A stretch of 64,000 nucleotides of DNA from Capsicum annuum (Eukaryota; Streptophyta; Magnoliopsida; Solanales; Solanaceae): assembly GCF_002878395.1 (NCBI RefSeq), contig NW_025826215.1, positions 134,216-198,215 of the forward strand. Reading direction: 5' to 3'. Position 1 is the stretch's first letter; every line of letters starts with the position of its first letter. The notes under the pieces were generated by a model, which ran no database searches, had not been told where the DNA came from, and saw only the letters and a list, made by a program, of their open reading frames with translations. The position numbers and the translations under genes are program-made. This document shows, piece after piece, positions 35,211 through 45,501 of this stretch.

Positions 35211-36867
35211 GCTAACCCATGAGCTGGTACCAACTGTGAGCATTAGATAACATGATCTTAAATACGGAAGAATACTAACATGCCATTAGTTTTAATAACT
35301 GAATTCTAAATTAAAATATGAGTTTATAAAAATAACCGATTAAATCTGCTAAAATACTTATAAACTGGATAACTAACTGTAATGTCTAAATACTGAATAA
35401 CTGACTCTAGTGTTTGATAATCCTCTAAAACTGAATGACTATGAGATAATGGGAAAGGCCCCAACTAACTCCAACTAACTACTAAACTAAGACATGAAAT
35501 AAAGTAAGCCTATCCTCGAAGTATGAGGACTCACCACTGCTACTGTTGAGGATCTGATAAGTCTAATCATGAGCTGGAGCTGAGCATCAAAACCTATGAT
35601 ATAATACATCATAGCACAAAACAAAAGGTATGCGATTAGTACTTTTAATATGCTAGTATGCTAAATGAGGTAGACTGATATGCATGGTTTCATGAACAGG
35701 AATAAGAATTATCTAGAAACACATGTAAAATATGAATTACTGAATAGAGAACATGAAATTAGTAGATACTGAGTATATGTGGAATTTGTAAATACTGAGT
35801 ATGCATAAAAGTTTGTAAAAGCTGAAGATATGTTAAATTCTGTAAATATTGAGGATGCATAACCAAGCATATAACATGCACTGAGTAAAATCTATAAACT
35901 GAAATACTAAAATAACTGATATCTATATGCTTTGGTCAAATAACACTAAGACTGAATAACTGAACTAGGACTGTAACTGAGACCATACTTGAGACTGTGG
36001 GAGGTATCATCTAACCGACATACCCCAATCTGAGCTAATCGAGGTCTAACCTATAACTCCAGTTAGAAGGGTGTTAATACCGCACCATGGGTACTAATGT
36101 TGGCTTTGTGGATCCACTAAACTGATATAATGTCCAAAGAACTAAGGATGTCAAGTCTAAACTGATGTGGGACCCCTGCGAGATAGTCAAGCCTGATCTG
36201 ATTGGCGGCTTCTCATGTCCTATGATGGCTACGTAGTTCTAGAGTATAGGGACTTCTACTAATGACTCTGCCTATCTGACGGGGAAGCTACCGTCCCTAT
36301 ACTCGCTCGGTGCTAAATCCTACTCCCAACTGAAAGACACTGAAATACTAGACTGTTATAAGTTTAACTTACTGATATTTGACTATTCTGATAATGCTCA
36401 GAGTATGTTCTGAAGACTATTCTGTAATGTATTGAGACTAGACTAAATAAACAGCTATGGTTTTTCGGGTATTCAATACACCTAGGACTCAAAAACAATA
36501 ATAGTAAAAGGACATAAAACTTGGAAGACATAACATGAAGGCTTTTATTAAATTAATCACTCTTGTTGGCATTTTATCAAACACTTGTGGTTCATGGTTT
36601 AAAACAATCATAGGAATGTCATGGAACTTATATAAAGAGCAGGAACTCAACCCAATAGTATTAAATCATGGTTTAATTCAATAAATAATAATATTAAAAC
36701 ATGGGAAATTGAATAATAACAATAATTTCATGGTAACATGATATAAAATCAATAGTAGATGGAGATTCATGGATGAAATTATAATTTAAAACATAATCAC
36801 TTGAAAAGATTATAACTTAGTGATTAAAATGGGTTACTTGGGCTTCATGGATGAACATCTAACATAC
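34930..36867 (-). other. Putative 5'-leader intron of Gypsy-A
   Basis: Minus-strand donor CCCAG|GTATGTTAGATG at 36867 within the LTR, and acceptor TTTCTTTCTTTCATTTATAG|AAC immediately before the gag ATG at 34926. The interval contains the LTR end and primer site. The same pair of sites recurs in Gypsy-B. Splicing is inferred from the site consensus only. Confidence 0.45.
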
Positions 36868-37589
36868 CTGGGATAATGAATTTCTTGAAGTTCTGGGTGA
36901 GTTCTTGAGGATTGGCCTTGAATTTGAGAGCTAGGGTTCTTGTTCTTAAAAAGGAGATCTTTGATTGTGAGATGAAATGAAATAATAATGACTACTTGGT
37001 GTGTTTAAGGCTTAAATTTCATGTTTTAGGGCAAATTTAGGGCTTATGAAAAAAACCCAAAGACCCTTAAACGGATTTAAAATGCAAGATGAAAACAGAA
37101 GATCCCGATTTTTGGCCTTGGTGTGATGCGCCACTATCGTGCCAAGCCACTGGAAAAGGAAAAATTGGGACCTACACAAATACCGCAACTCGGAGCTATC
37201 GCAGTAAGCCTTTGAAATGCCAATTTGACCACCTCTACTATGCGCCATCATCGCGGAGGCCCATTGGAAATTGCCAAATAGGAAATTGGCTTGCTCCGCA
37301 ATGCGCCATGATCACGGAATCTCACTTGAAATTGAAAATTTCTATTTACACTGGCTCTGTGATGCGTTGATGACTAAAATGACGCGGTCTAATGATTGAA
37401 ACTTAAAATTGCCATAACTTCTTATCCGATTTTAGGATTTGGGAAAATTTTATTTCGTTGGAAAGCTTATTAAATTTCCTACGCAATGGCAAGCTCTAAA
37501 CTGAAAAATAATGAGTGTTTCAAAATTTTTATATACAAATACTCATGCATCGGGACTTAGATTATGCTAGGAAAATACGGGGTGTTACA
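35149..37589 (-). repeat. Gypsy-A LTR (right, 5' on the minus strand)
   Basis: About 2440 bp, minus strand from TGTAACACCCCGTATTTTCC at 37589 to the primer-site joint near 35149. It is a close copy of 27155-29610, carrying the CGCGAT repeat module at about 37105-37400 and the splice-donor-like GTATGTTAGATG at 36867 on the minus strand. Confidence 0.9.
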
Positions 37590-37604
37590 ATCATTTTTCG
37601 TGAA

Positions 37605-38690
37605 CTCAACTTGGTCCCTTAAGTATTCATTGGCTTAGGTGGGACATTATTGGTCTTCACCTCACTCATTTTAGATGTCATCCATGACAATGGAAAGTCA
37701 TCCTCACTATCAGTATTGCCTTCATCATCTCCACCTGTAATAGGTAAATCAAGAATAGAGGGAATCACTAAGTTCCCATCCTCAGCACTTTCAAGGGGGT
37801 TATTTTTCCTCCTTGTAAATAGTGTAGAAGGTGTTGCATCCTATTTTGGAGAACCAGGTGAAAAAGAGTGATCAGGGGGCTCTCCAGGTCGTTAGACCTT
37901 GAATCCTGATCTCCTTACTCATGGACTAAATATTTGAGGAAGTGCCCGTAGAGGTGGTAAGTCTCTGTCAAACATGTTCTAATCCACAAAAGCACTCCCA
38001 GACTTACTAGGCCACTCAACCTTTTAAGGGATTTAACTTTGGAAGGAGAGACTGAAACTGACTTGGAGGGAATAGGTTGGTCTGAGATTGGTGGAATTCT
38101 ATTTGAGTCCTCTTCTTTAGATGAACAAGTTTCACGATCAGTGATGGAAGAAGTGTCTTGGTCATTTTTTCAGAGTGAGAAGCGTAAGACGAATCCTTCT
38201 CCTCTTAAGAACTTCACTGACTTATGACTTTAGAAAGGAAAGGTAGAGAAAACTTTATTATGGCAAATGGATTTTAAAGATTAGAATTTGGGGGAGAGGA
38301 TGGGGGATAAACCACTTATAGAGGAGTGGGATTCTCTAGTAAAGGAAATAATGAATGTGGATTGGACATGATAACTTAAATCTTATATCGAAGAGCTTTA
38401 AGATTTCAGGTAAAATGAAGGCTAAGAAACAGTATGGGAACAGAAATGGAAAGAGTGTAGGTTTTAAATGAGGACGAAAGAGACTGTAAATTTTATTTAA
38501 ATAGGGGTGAAAGGAATTTAAAATTGATTTCAAAGGGTATAAAGGACACGACATGTGCAATGAAGTGTTTATGACGCTTGGACTTAATGGAAAATGGTAG
38601 CCTTTCGAAAGGGTGGGAAGTCTACGTGGCACTCTTATTTTAATTTAAAAAGATTTCATTTAAGAATTAGGATGTTATCATGACACATAT
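37605..38690 (-). pseudogene. Putative plant transposon protein, N-terminal half and leader
   Basis: On the minus strand from about 38230 the frames give VSEVLKRRRIRLTLL, then after several stops an acidic region (LESAEDGNLVIPSILDLPIT, GGDDEGNTDSEDDFPLSWM, KMSEVKTNNVPPK) ending at the edge of the Gypsy-A LTR at 37589. The acidic linker with a run of Asp/Glu is typical of the N-terminal part of this protein type. 38231-38690 is a leader without stable frames. I cannot state a function. Confidence 0.5.
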
Positions 38691-39720
38691 GAAGAAGCCT
38701 ACATAGGGGAATCACAATTATTGAGAGTCTAAAAGATGTATGCTTGCTAGAAGAGCATAAAATGGATTCTAAGAAGCTGCAGTACATCGATTTTGTAAAG
38801 ATACATGATGTGGTTCGTGACGTTACTAAATGGATAGCTAATACCTTTGGGGATGAACCCCTTGAAAGAATTCCCCATAAAATCTTGGCATTTCCAGCTC
38901 TAAGAGTTTTGAATTTGAGTCATACTAGTATTAGAGCACTGCCTTCTTCTGTCAATAGTTTTTGTCAACTACGTGCTCTAATAGTACAAATTACGACGAG
39001 TTGAAAGAGTTGCCACCTATTGGTAATCTTTGCAATTGCTTTCTTGTGATAATGCTGGATTATGTTGTGTGCCATAAGGAACGGACAAGTTTACAAATCT
39101 GAGGCTATTAAATATGCTTGTAGCTGATGTGAAGAGCATGAGCAAAGGATTTTTCCTCAAATTATCTAGCATTGAAATTCTATATATGTTTAATAGCATT
39201 GAGGAGGCTAAAGTATTACCTAATTTTACACTAGGATTGATACTCAAGAGGAGGATACCAGGGACTCCTCTTGGAGCAACTTCGTTTGATGAAATATCAT
39301 CTCTACACAATCTAACTTCTCTTTTTATTAAATTGGTTAGTTCATCAATTTTCAATAGAGACCTTACCTGGATGACTAGATTGAAAGGATTTCACATTGA
39401 ATTTGTGGAAACTGCATTTTATGTATCAATTAACAAGTCACGTCTCTAATTGTGGGATTTTCAGAGAGCTGCCATGATGTTACAGTTTGCTTCAGATTTG
39501 TTCTTGAAGGAATGCATGGGTCTCAGGAAATTGATTGCATACACTAATTTTGAAGTATTAAAAAATGCTACATTAGCTTTTGTTTATGTGATTTTGAACC
39601 AGCGGAAGAAGTGGGTTGATTGACCCTTTGCCAAATCTAGAACTTCTCTTTTTTTTTTTTTTTTTTGGTTTTAAACCATCAAGTGGGTTGATTGACCCTT
39701 TGCCAAATCTAGAACTTCTC
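38688..39720 (+). pseudogene. CC-NBS-LRR resistance protein, ARC2 end and first LRRs
   Basis: Homology resumes with GITIIESLKDVCLLEEHK (from about 38712), the end of the ARC2 subdomain, then the MHD region as VKIHDVVRDVTKWIANTFGD (Met of MHD is Ile, codon at 38801). LRRs follow: FPALRVLNLSHTSIRALPSS, after a shift and a stop TNLRLLNMLVADVKSMSK, then LSSIEILYMFNSIEEAKVLP and SSLHNLTSLFIKLVSS to 39449, and MLQFASDLFLKECMGLRKLI. The reading frame breaks near 38998, 39036, 39078 and 39449. It continues the exon at 13021 in the same orientation; the P-loop, kinase-2 and GLPL motifs are absent from the window. Confidence 0.85.
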
Positions 39721-39754
39721 TTTTTTTTTTTTTTTTGATTTTAAACCATCCGGT
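39611..39754 (+). repeat. 72-bp tandem duplication at the SINE tail
   Basis: GTGGGTTGATTGACCCTTTG starts at 39611 and again at 39683. Each unit runs through the target sequence, a T-run and a TTTTAAACCATC end. The unit thus includes LRR coding sequence, the SINE target site and the SINE poly(T), so it arose after the SINE inserted. Confidence 0.85.
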
Positions 39755-39915
39755 GTCCGGTACCCGCTTTTTAGGAGTCCGACTCGCCCCGCTTTGGGCC
39801 CTATTTGGGGGAAGAGCTCCCAACAAAGTGTTTGTCCATATCCAGAGTCGAACCCTCGACCTCTGGGTAGGGTAGACCAATCCCTTACCATTGGGCTACC
39901 ACTGCTGTTGCTAAT
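39721..39915 (-). mobile_element. tRNA-derived SINE
   Basis: On the minus strand: box A TGGTAGCCCAATGGTAAGG (39884-39902), box B GGTCGAGGGTTCGACTC (39845-39861), a GC-rich body, and an A-tail (T-run 39721-39736 on the plus strand). A perfect 13-bp target duplication TCTAGAACTTCTC lies at 39708-39720 and 39916-39928. It is inserted into LRR codons. SINEs of this type are transcribed by RNA polymerase III and mobilised by LINE proteins. Confidence 0.9.
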
Positions 39916-40001
39916 TCTAGAACTTCTCAATAAAGAGTGTCTCTGATTTTGGTCAACTTCTGGATCTGAGATTTTTTAAATTACGCCAACTGGGTATAAA
40001 C
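39916..40001 (+). pseudogene. Resistance-gene LRR segment between SINE and solo LTR
   Basis: Codons continue from before the SINE (DPLPNLELL) into NKECL.SDFGQLLDLRFFKL then RQLGI, the LRR pattern of this CNL family. They stop at 40001 where the solo LTR begins. Confidence 0.75.
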
Positions 40002-40822
40002 TGTTGGTGTAATATATACCACAAATTACAATAATCATCACAGTTGAAATAAAATGAACAAAAAATTGAAGAAAATAAGATCATCTTTTTCTTGGCTGAG
40101 GCGCAGATATCTCGCTTTCTTTAAGGAGATTCAAGTCCACTGCGGCATAATTTACACTGATCCAGCAGTATATCTCTTGACTTTTCCCCTCCAGGATACA
40201 ACAACCCATCAACAATGTACAACTTAAATAACCCCGAATTAGTTGAAGAGTCCAAAGCTCCACCATAAGAACACCTTCCTTCAACGTATATTTACTCTCT
40301 TTGTATAGTGAATATAGTTAAAGATTTAGATTATTTTCTGTCTCAACTCTTTATTTCACTAATATAATAACTCTCATTTGTAAAGTGAATATAGTTGAAG
40401 ACTTAGAATATTTTCTTTGTCTCAACTCTCTCTTCCACTACTACACACTATAATATTTTTTACACTTATCATATTTCCTTGTACATGCAAGACAACCTCT
40501 ATTTATAGGTGAGGTATCAACTCTTGTATTGAATAGAAAGAATGTGGTGTAGTAAAGTGGGTACATGAATAATTGGATGTTATATAAGTTACATGAAAGT
40601 AATGTCCATGGAGTTACAAGAACTAATGACCTTGAGAGTTACAAGAACTAATGGTCATATAAGTTACAAGAACTTATGGTGATCTTTATCACAATTTATA
40701 TCCACTAACACAAAAATATAATGTGGTGAGTTACAAGAATAATGACACCACTTTCTTCACTTTATGCCTACAAATTGTCGTGCATTTTAATATTTTTATT
40801 TTAATAATAAAATTCACCAACA
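40002..40822 (-). mobile_element. Solo LTR, copia-like, in LRR codons
   Basis: Starts TGTTGGTGTAATATATACC and ends TTCACCAACA, an 8-bp perfect terminal inverted repeat TGTTGGTG/CACCAACA. Target duplication TAAAC at 39997-40001 and TAAAG at 40823-40827 (4 of 5). On the minus strand a TATA box CCTATAAATAGAGG lies near 40500, so the LTR reads leftwards. No internal domain is present, so it is the product of LTR-LTR recombination. The interior has GAGTTACAAGAACTAATG-type repeats at about 40610-40675. Confidence 0.85.
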
Positions 40823-41235
40823 TAAAGTTTTGTGAAAGATTAACATGTCTTTTTGATGTTGGTGGATCTTTACCTGTATCCAAGCACTTGGAAGAAATTG
40901 CAATTATTGGTTGTAATGAGCTGGTAGAGTTGTTTGTGCAATGCAACTCAAGTTAGATGGCATTTGTCAACTCAGAAATTCCAAGAGTTCGAAAGTTAGT
41001 GTTGATCGACATACCAATATCAGGAACGTTGGGGGAGCCAGAGAGTATGTGTGAAAACCTAGAGGAACTTAAGGTGATCAATTACAATGAAATAAGGAAG
41101 TTGCATCTCTCTATTCTAACTTCCAACCACATCAAAATAATGAAAGGAAAAATAGAATGGTGGAGCCAATTAGAGTGGGAGGACGACAACTTCAAGTCAA
41201 ATTTAGAGCATCGTTTCAAAGAATCCTACTGTTAG
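40823..41235 (+). pseudogene. Resistance-gene last LRRs and C-terminus
   Basis: Resumes CERLTCLFDVGGSLPVSKHL, EEIAIIGCNELVELFVQCNS, then after a TAG at a former Gln codon MAFVNSEIPRVRKLVLIDIP, ENLEELKVINYNEIRKLHLS and the terminal WWSQLEWEDDNFKSNLEHRF, ending at a TAG at 41233-41235. This tail is characteristic of one solanaceous CNL group (annotated elsewhere as At4g27190-like). It is the best-preserved part of the gene. Confidence 0.85.
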
Positions 41236-41933
41236 AAGGACCAAAGTTGAGGTTACTTCCCCTTCATTTCAGATGATGTGCCTATTAACTTTCAGATTTC
41301 ACAATTATGAAAATACCTTTAGTAATATACTTGATTATATGTCCTCCGGCATCCATTTCTATAGAACTAATTTGGGTCTTGATTTTCTTCCTTTTCCTTT
41401 TCGTTTAACCTCCCTGGAATGATCATTTCAATATTTTAGATCGAATCTTATCTTTGCCTCGAAAAATATATGCTTTACAAAAAAAATGAGAGTGTATGGG
41501 GTATGACGAAATCTATTTCCATAATATATTTTTTTGAAAAATATTTTCCTAGGAAATATATATATGTCTTTGATTGGTTAGATAGTTGAAATTTTTTTTC
41601 TGAAGTTTTTTTTATTCTTTTTTGTTAAAGACTTATGAAAATACTAGCAATACAGACAGTGTTTCGGATTACTCCCTATGTCCCAATTTATATGGCATCT
41701 TTGTGGTTTCTAGAGTCAAACTCTTTAATTTGGATCGTGAACTCGGACATGAAAATCTTTAAGATTTTTGAAATAAAATTTACATTTTTGAAACTATGTA
41801 AAAAGTACTACAACTCACAATAACTAATTTTTTTGAAAAGCAAAGATTTTATTATAGCTAATAAGTTATTACATTAGAGGTAGTAGCAACAGCCTAAGCA
41901 TTAGATAGTACGGATAGATTACCTGTCACAACC
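41236..41933 (+). other. Downstream flank of the resistance pseudogene
   Basis: Probably 3' untranslated and intergenic sequence. It has no gene; AT-rich with T-runs near 41520-41620. It contains a MITE-like remnant (next entry) and ends at the Gypsy-C LTR. Confidence 0.5.
41670..41830 (+). mobile_element. Stowaway-like MITE remnant
   Basis: ACTCCCTATGTCCCAATTTA then TATGGCATCTTTGTGGTTTC and AGAGTCAAACTCTTTAATTT resembles the widespread plant CTCCCTCCGTCCCAATTTAT terminus of Tc1/mariner-type MITEs next to a TA. The opposite end is not found, so the right limit is a guess. Confidence 0.45.
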
Positions 41934-43430
41934 CGAGTCGAGGCCCTAGCCGCAATGGGCATCCTGAGCCACAAAGGCTCAAGAGACCCCTTAGCATGCT
42001 ACCATAAACATAACTCACATATGAAGCGGAAGATAAACTGAAGCATAGAGAAAGTTTCATAAGCAATTTTAATACATTAAGTCATATGGAAACATAAAAC
42101 CTGATCCAGTTTATGAAGCCTCTACTAACAACTAGTGTGTCTATAATGGAAAAAGGCCCCCAGTTGGACCATGAAACTGAAAGAAACTGACATGTGAGTC
42201 AATACCTTCCAAAACAAGGGAGGCTCACCAACTCTGAATCCTGAAAGAGGTCCACTGTTGTTCTGGACCGCCGGACTGTGCCTCAAAACTTATATTATGA
42301 GACAATATAGCCACCTGAGGACGGTCAATACTTGAAATGTATTGGTATGCAGAAAAATCCAAAAACAACATATATTCCATATAAAATAGCCAAGAGCATT
42401 ATAAAGCAATTTAACATAATAGAGATCAAACACATGGACATACTTAAAAGCTTCAATCAATCTCATAAAAATATAGAGTCAACTGTTTGTTTTAATTATA
42501 AGCTAGAAGATATATCCTACAAGTCTAGTACACCATAGGCTATATGGGTCCGCCATTAACTCGTCAACCAAGCCCCCAACCCAGGTTTACCGCTAGGGTT
42601 GAGTCTCTAATTTCTAATATTTCAAAAACACATAGCAAACATACAATCCATATTTTAGGACATAATAAATTTGTGTCAGCAAACACAATTTCCAACAATG
42701 AGTTATCTGAACTCATACCTTTTTTGGGTAACCATCTAACTCTCTTAGAGCCCATTTTTAACCTCTTAAAATCATGCATCATTCTTGTAAATATTCATCT
42801 TTTCTGTTTTAAGGGCATTCTCTAAAAAAGGTATCATCATACCTAGACTTTCAAGCCATATGATATCATATCATATCATGTCTATAGCACTTTATCTAAA
42901 AGCATGTTATTTGGCCACCAAACTAATTTAAACATCACTTGAGAGTTCTTATTTCAAAGGGTATAAAGTTTTGGCAAATTGTTGCCTTTCCAAAACTTTA
43001 AACATAGGGAGACCATCTCTTGCATAAATCACATGAAATTTTTCATTATAACAAAGAGCATTTAAAACTCAAGCTTATCTTCATTCATCCAAAACTAGTC
43101 AATAAATAAACTTCATGATCAAAATAGGGGGTTTATAGTTCATGCTCTAAAACCATTTCAAATCCATAACACATGCACATAATTAAAATTCTAAAGTTTA
43201 TAGGCAATCCTATAGTTAATACATAATTTTATCATAGTTCATGTTTTTAATCAATTTAAGCGAACAATCCATAACATATGAAAGCCAATAGATTTCACCA
43301 TAAAAGAGGGAGTTTCATAAACAATGATCTTAAATTAATTCTCAAAATTTAGAACATATGTACATACATAAAGACACTTTAAAATTCATTGAGAAATCAT
43401 AATTTAGCCCATGAGTATTAGGATAGTTCT
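41934..43430 (-). repeat. Gypsy-C 3' end, probable LTR
   Basis: On the minus strand it follows the chromodomain region and runs to GGGCCTCGACTCGGGTTGTG then ACA at 41934. It ends like the Gypsy-F LTRs, with a GATGCCCA tract before the terminal GTGACA. No second copy is in the window, so the start is approximate. No gene is seen inside; frames such as 42544-42825 are not conserved wording. Confidence 0.55.
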
Positions 43431-43439
43431 ACATACCTT

Positions 43440-44596
43440 ATACAGGAGAGAATTTAGAAAAGCTATCTCCTTTATTCTTAATTTTTGATACTTTATAGGT
43501 ATATCATCCTCTGATTCCCAAGTAGCTTCCTCTATCTTTTGATTTCTCCACAACACTTTAACCAAAGCTATATCCTTTGTTCTCGATTTTTGTACTTGCT
43601 AGTACAATATTACTATAGGCACCTCTTCATATGACAAAAAATACATTACACTAATTTCTTCCACATGAAGGAGAAGTGAATAATCACCAACATATTTCTT
43701 AAGCATGGACACATAAAAGATGGGATGAACCAAAGCTAAGTTTACAGGAAAATCTAACTCATATGCAATCTTACCAATTTTCCTCGTGATCAAGTAGGGA
43801 CTTATGTACCAGGACTGACCCCCCCTTCATAGAGGAGACCTTCAAAAATACCTAGTCATCAACCTCAATTTCCAACTCCGTCCCTCTCACAGCAGTATAT
43901 GACTTTTAATGACTTTGGGTAGTCTTAAGCCTCTCTCTAATGACTTTCACTATTTTCATTGCTTAGTGCACAAGATCAGGTCCAAACAGATTAGTTTTAC
44001 CCATTTCATACCAACCAATCAATGATCTACACCTCCTACCATAAAGGTCCTTGAAAAGGGCCATTTAGATACTAGAGTGATAGTTGTTTTTGTAGGCAAA
44101 TTTGATTAGAGGAAAGTGATCTACCCAACTATCTTTAAAGTCAATCACGTAAGCTCTTAGCATGTCCTCTAAAGTCTGAATTGTACATTTCAGTTGCCCA
44201 TCCGTCTAAGGATGGAAAGTGGTGCTAAGGTTTTCTTGAGTACCTAAACCTTTCTAAAAAGATTGCAAAAACAGAGAAGAGAACTATGTACCTCGGTCGA
44301 ATATCTAACTATTTCTTGAATGCACAACTTCATATAATCCTCTCTCAAATAATTAGTCTCACCGGAAGAAAGTGAGAAAGCTTGGTCATTCTATCAATAA
44401 TAACCCAAATAGAAGCGTACTAATTTTGGGACCATGGAAGACCTATGACAAAGTCCAAGTTGATCATATCTCATTTCCACATGGGCAAGACTATGTCTTG
44501 GGAGTCTTAACTTGTTGTCAAATTAAACAGTTAGCTATAAAGTTAGAAACATCTCTATTCATGTTATTCCACTAATAAATCTCCTTTAGGTCATGA
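43440..44596 (-). pseudogene. Gypsy-C integrase core, C-terminus and chromodomain
   Basis: Minus strand from 44596: YHDLKEIY at the Gypsy-B joint, a decayed core ([62 protein letters not shown]), then IAYELDFPVNLALVHPIFYV (43599-43793) and a chromodomain-like VVEKSKDRGSYLGI-type end. Numerous stops. The first codons of this domain lie beyond Gypsy-B at 55933 and rightwards. Confidence 0.8.
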
Positions 44597-44794
44597 TACA
44601 TTGTAATACCCCATATTTTCCTAGCTTAAATTATTTCTCGGTACATGGGTTATCCCATATAAAAATTTTAAAATACTCAATATTTTTAAATTTAGAGCTT
44701 ACCATTACATAGAAGATTCATCCAACTTTCCAACGATATAAAATTTAGCCAAATCCGATACTTGGGTAAAAAGTTATGGACATTTTTGTAAAAC

Positions 44795-45110
44795 AGTGTA
44801 CCACCTGGTACATCAACGTGTCGCGAAGGCATGACAAATAGAAATTATCAAAAACCAGTGAGCCAACGCGATAAGCCCGCATCGCGGTGAACTTTCAGTT
44901 AACAATAGTCAGTTTCCAGTGGTATAGCGCGATTTCACCGCGTCGCACAAAAGGCCAAAATGGCATTCATCATTTTCTAGTGTGGCAACGCGATCCCATC
45001 GCATCATGTCACTAGCCATTTTCCCAGTTGTCGACTTCTAGTGAGGCTCTATAATCATAGCGCATCGCGCCAGGGCCCAAAATTGTTTTTTCCAGTGACG
45101 AATTTTTAAA
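44795..45110 (+). repeat. ~60-bp CGCGAT dyad repeat module in the Gypsy-B LTR
   Basis: Five successive units begin AGTG, at about 44806, 44860, 44920, 44981 and 45041. Each carries an AACGCGAT-like word, a 5-10 base spacer and a CGCATCGCGG-like word (for example AACGCGATAAGCCCGCATCG then CGGTGAA), forming an imperfect dyad. The block CTTTCCAACGATATAAAATT then AAATCCGATACTTGGGTAAA and AAGTTATGGACATTTTT precedes it. Same layout at 53625-53935, 29130-29400 and 37105-37400 (minus), and 60830-61135. Confidence 0.75.
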
Positions 45111-45501
45111 TCTTTTCAGGGGTAATTAGGTATTTTTCCATGGCCCTAACCAGTCTAAACACAAAATTAAACCCCTAAATAACCCATTATCTCATTATTT
45201 ACTTATTTTTCTCAAGAAATAAATCATTCTCTCTAAACAAAAAAAAAAGGGCTAAACCCTAGCTTCAAAAAATCAAGACTAATCCTCAAGAATTCCTTCA
45301 AGAACCTCAAGAATTAATATTCCTAGGTATGTTAGGTGTTTATTCATAGGTTTCTTTCACCCATGAAGTCCAATAACCCTTTACAAACTTACAAGATCTC
45401 ATATTTATGAATTTCATGCTCAAAGTTTATTGTATTCATGTTCATGATAGTAATTGGATTTCAATACATGATTAATTATAAGTTTCATGAAATTAAAATA
45501 G

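Larger units (their letters stand above)
26578..37589 (-). mobile_element. Gypsy-A: minus-strand chromovirus in LTR-internal-LTR-gag arrangement
   Basis: Reading right to left: LTR 37589-35149, primer site and gag start (duplicated), gag, protease, reverse transcriptase, RNase H, integrase with chromodomain, purine tract, LTR 29610-27155, then a second primer site and a second gag start ending abruptly at 26578. One LTR is thus shared by a complete unit and a truncated one. The 3' edge is broken, so no target duplication is found; the right flank is ATCAT. It belongs to the same broad family as Gypsy-B (chromodomain-bearing, Tekay/Del-like). Confidence 0.85.
24390..38690 (-). mobile_element. 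Minus-strand LTR element encoding a 'putative plant transposon protein', split by Gypsy-A
   Basis: The left part (24390-26577) holds an LTR-like end and the C-terminal half of its protein; the right part (37590-38690) holds the leader and N-terminal half. Gypsy-A sits between. The protein type is one that recurs in solanaceous genomes under the name putative plant transposon protein; its function is unknown. The 5' LTR expected right of 38690 is missing: resistance-gene sequence resumes there directly, so this edge is a deletion joint. Confidence 0.6.

Noticed and set aside
38039..38227. Small plus-strand gene
   Set aside because: It is the antisense shadow of the acidic N-terminal part of the transposon protein.
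39845..39902. A genuine tRNA gene
   Set aside because: Box A and box B are present, but the body continues into a SINE with A-tail and target duplication, and no cloverleaf is formed.
39671..39930. Minus-strand frames with Lys-rich ends
   Set aside because: They are read through the SINE body and its A-tail.
42544..42825. 93-codon frame in the Gypsy-C 3' region
   Set aside because: Lies in a probable LTR and is not conserved in character; the overlapping minus frame is equally long.
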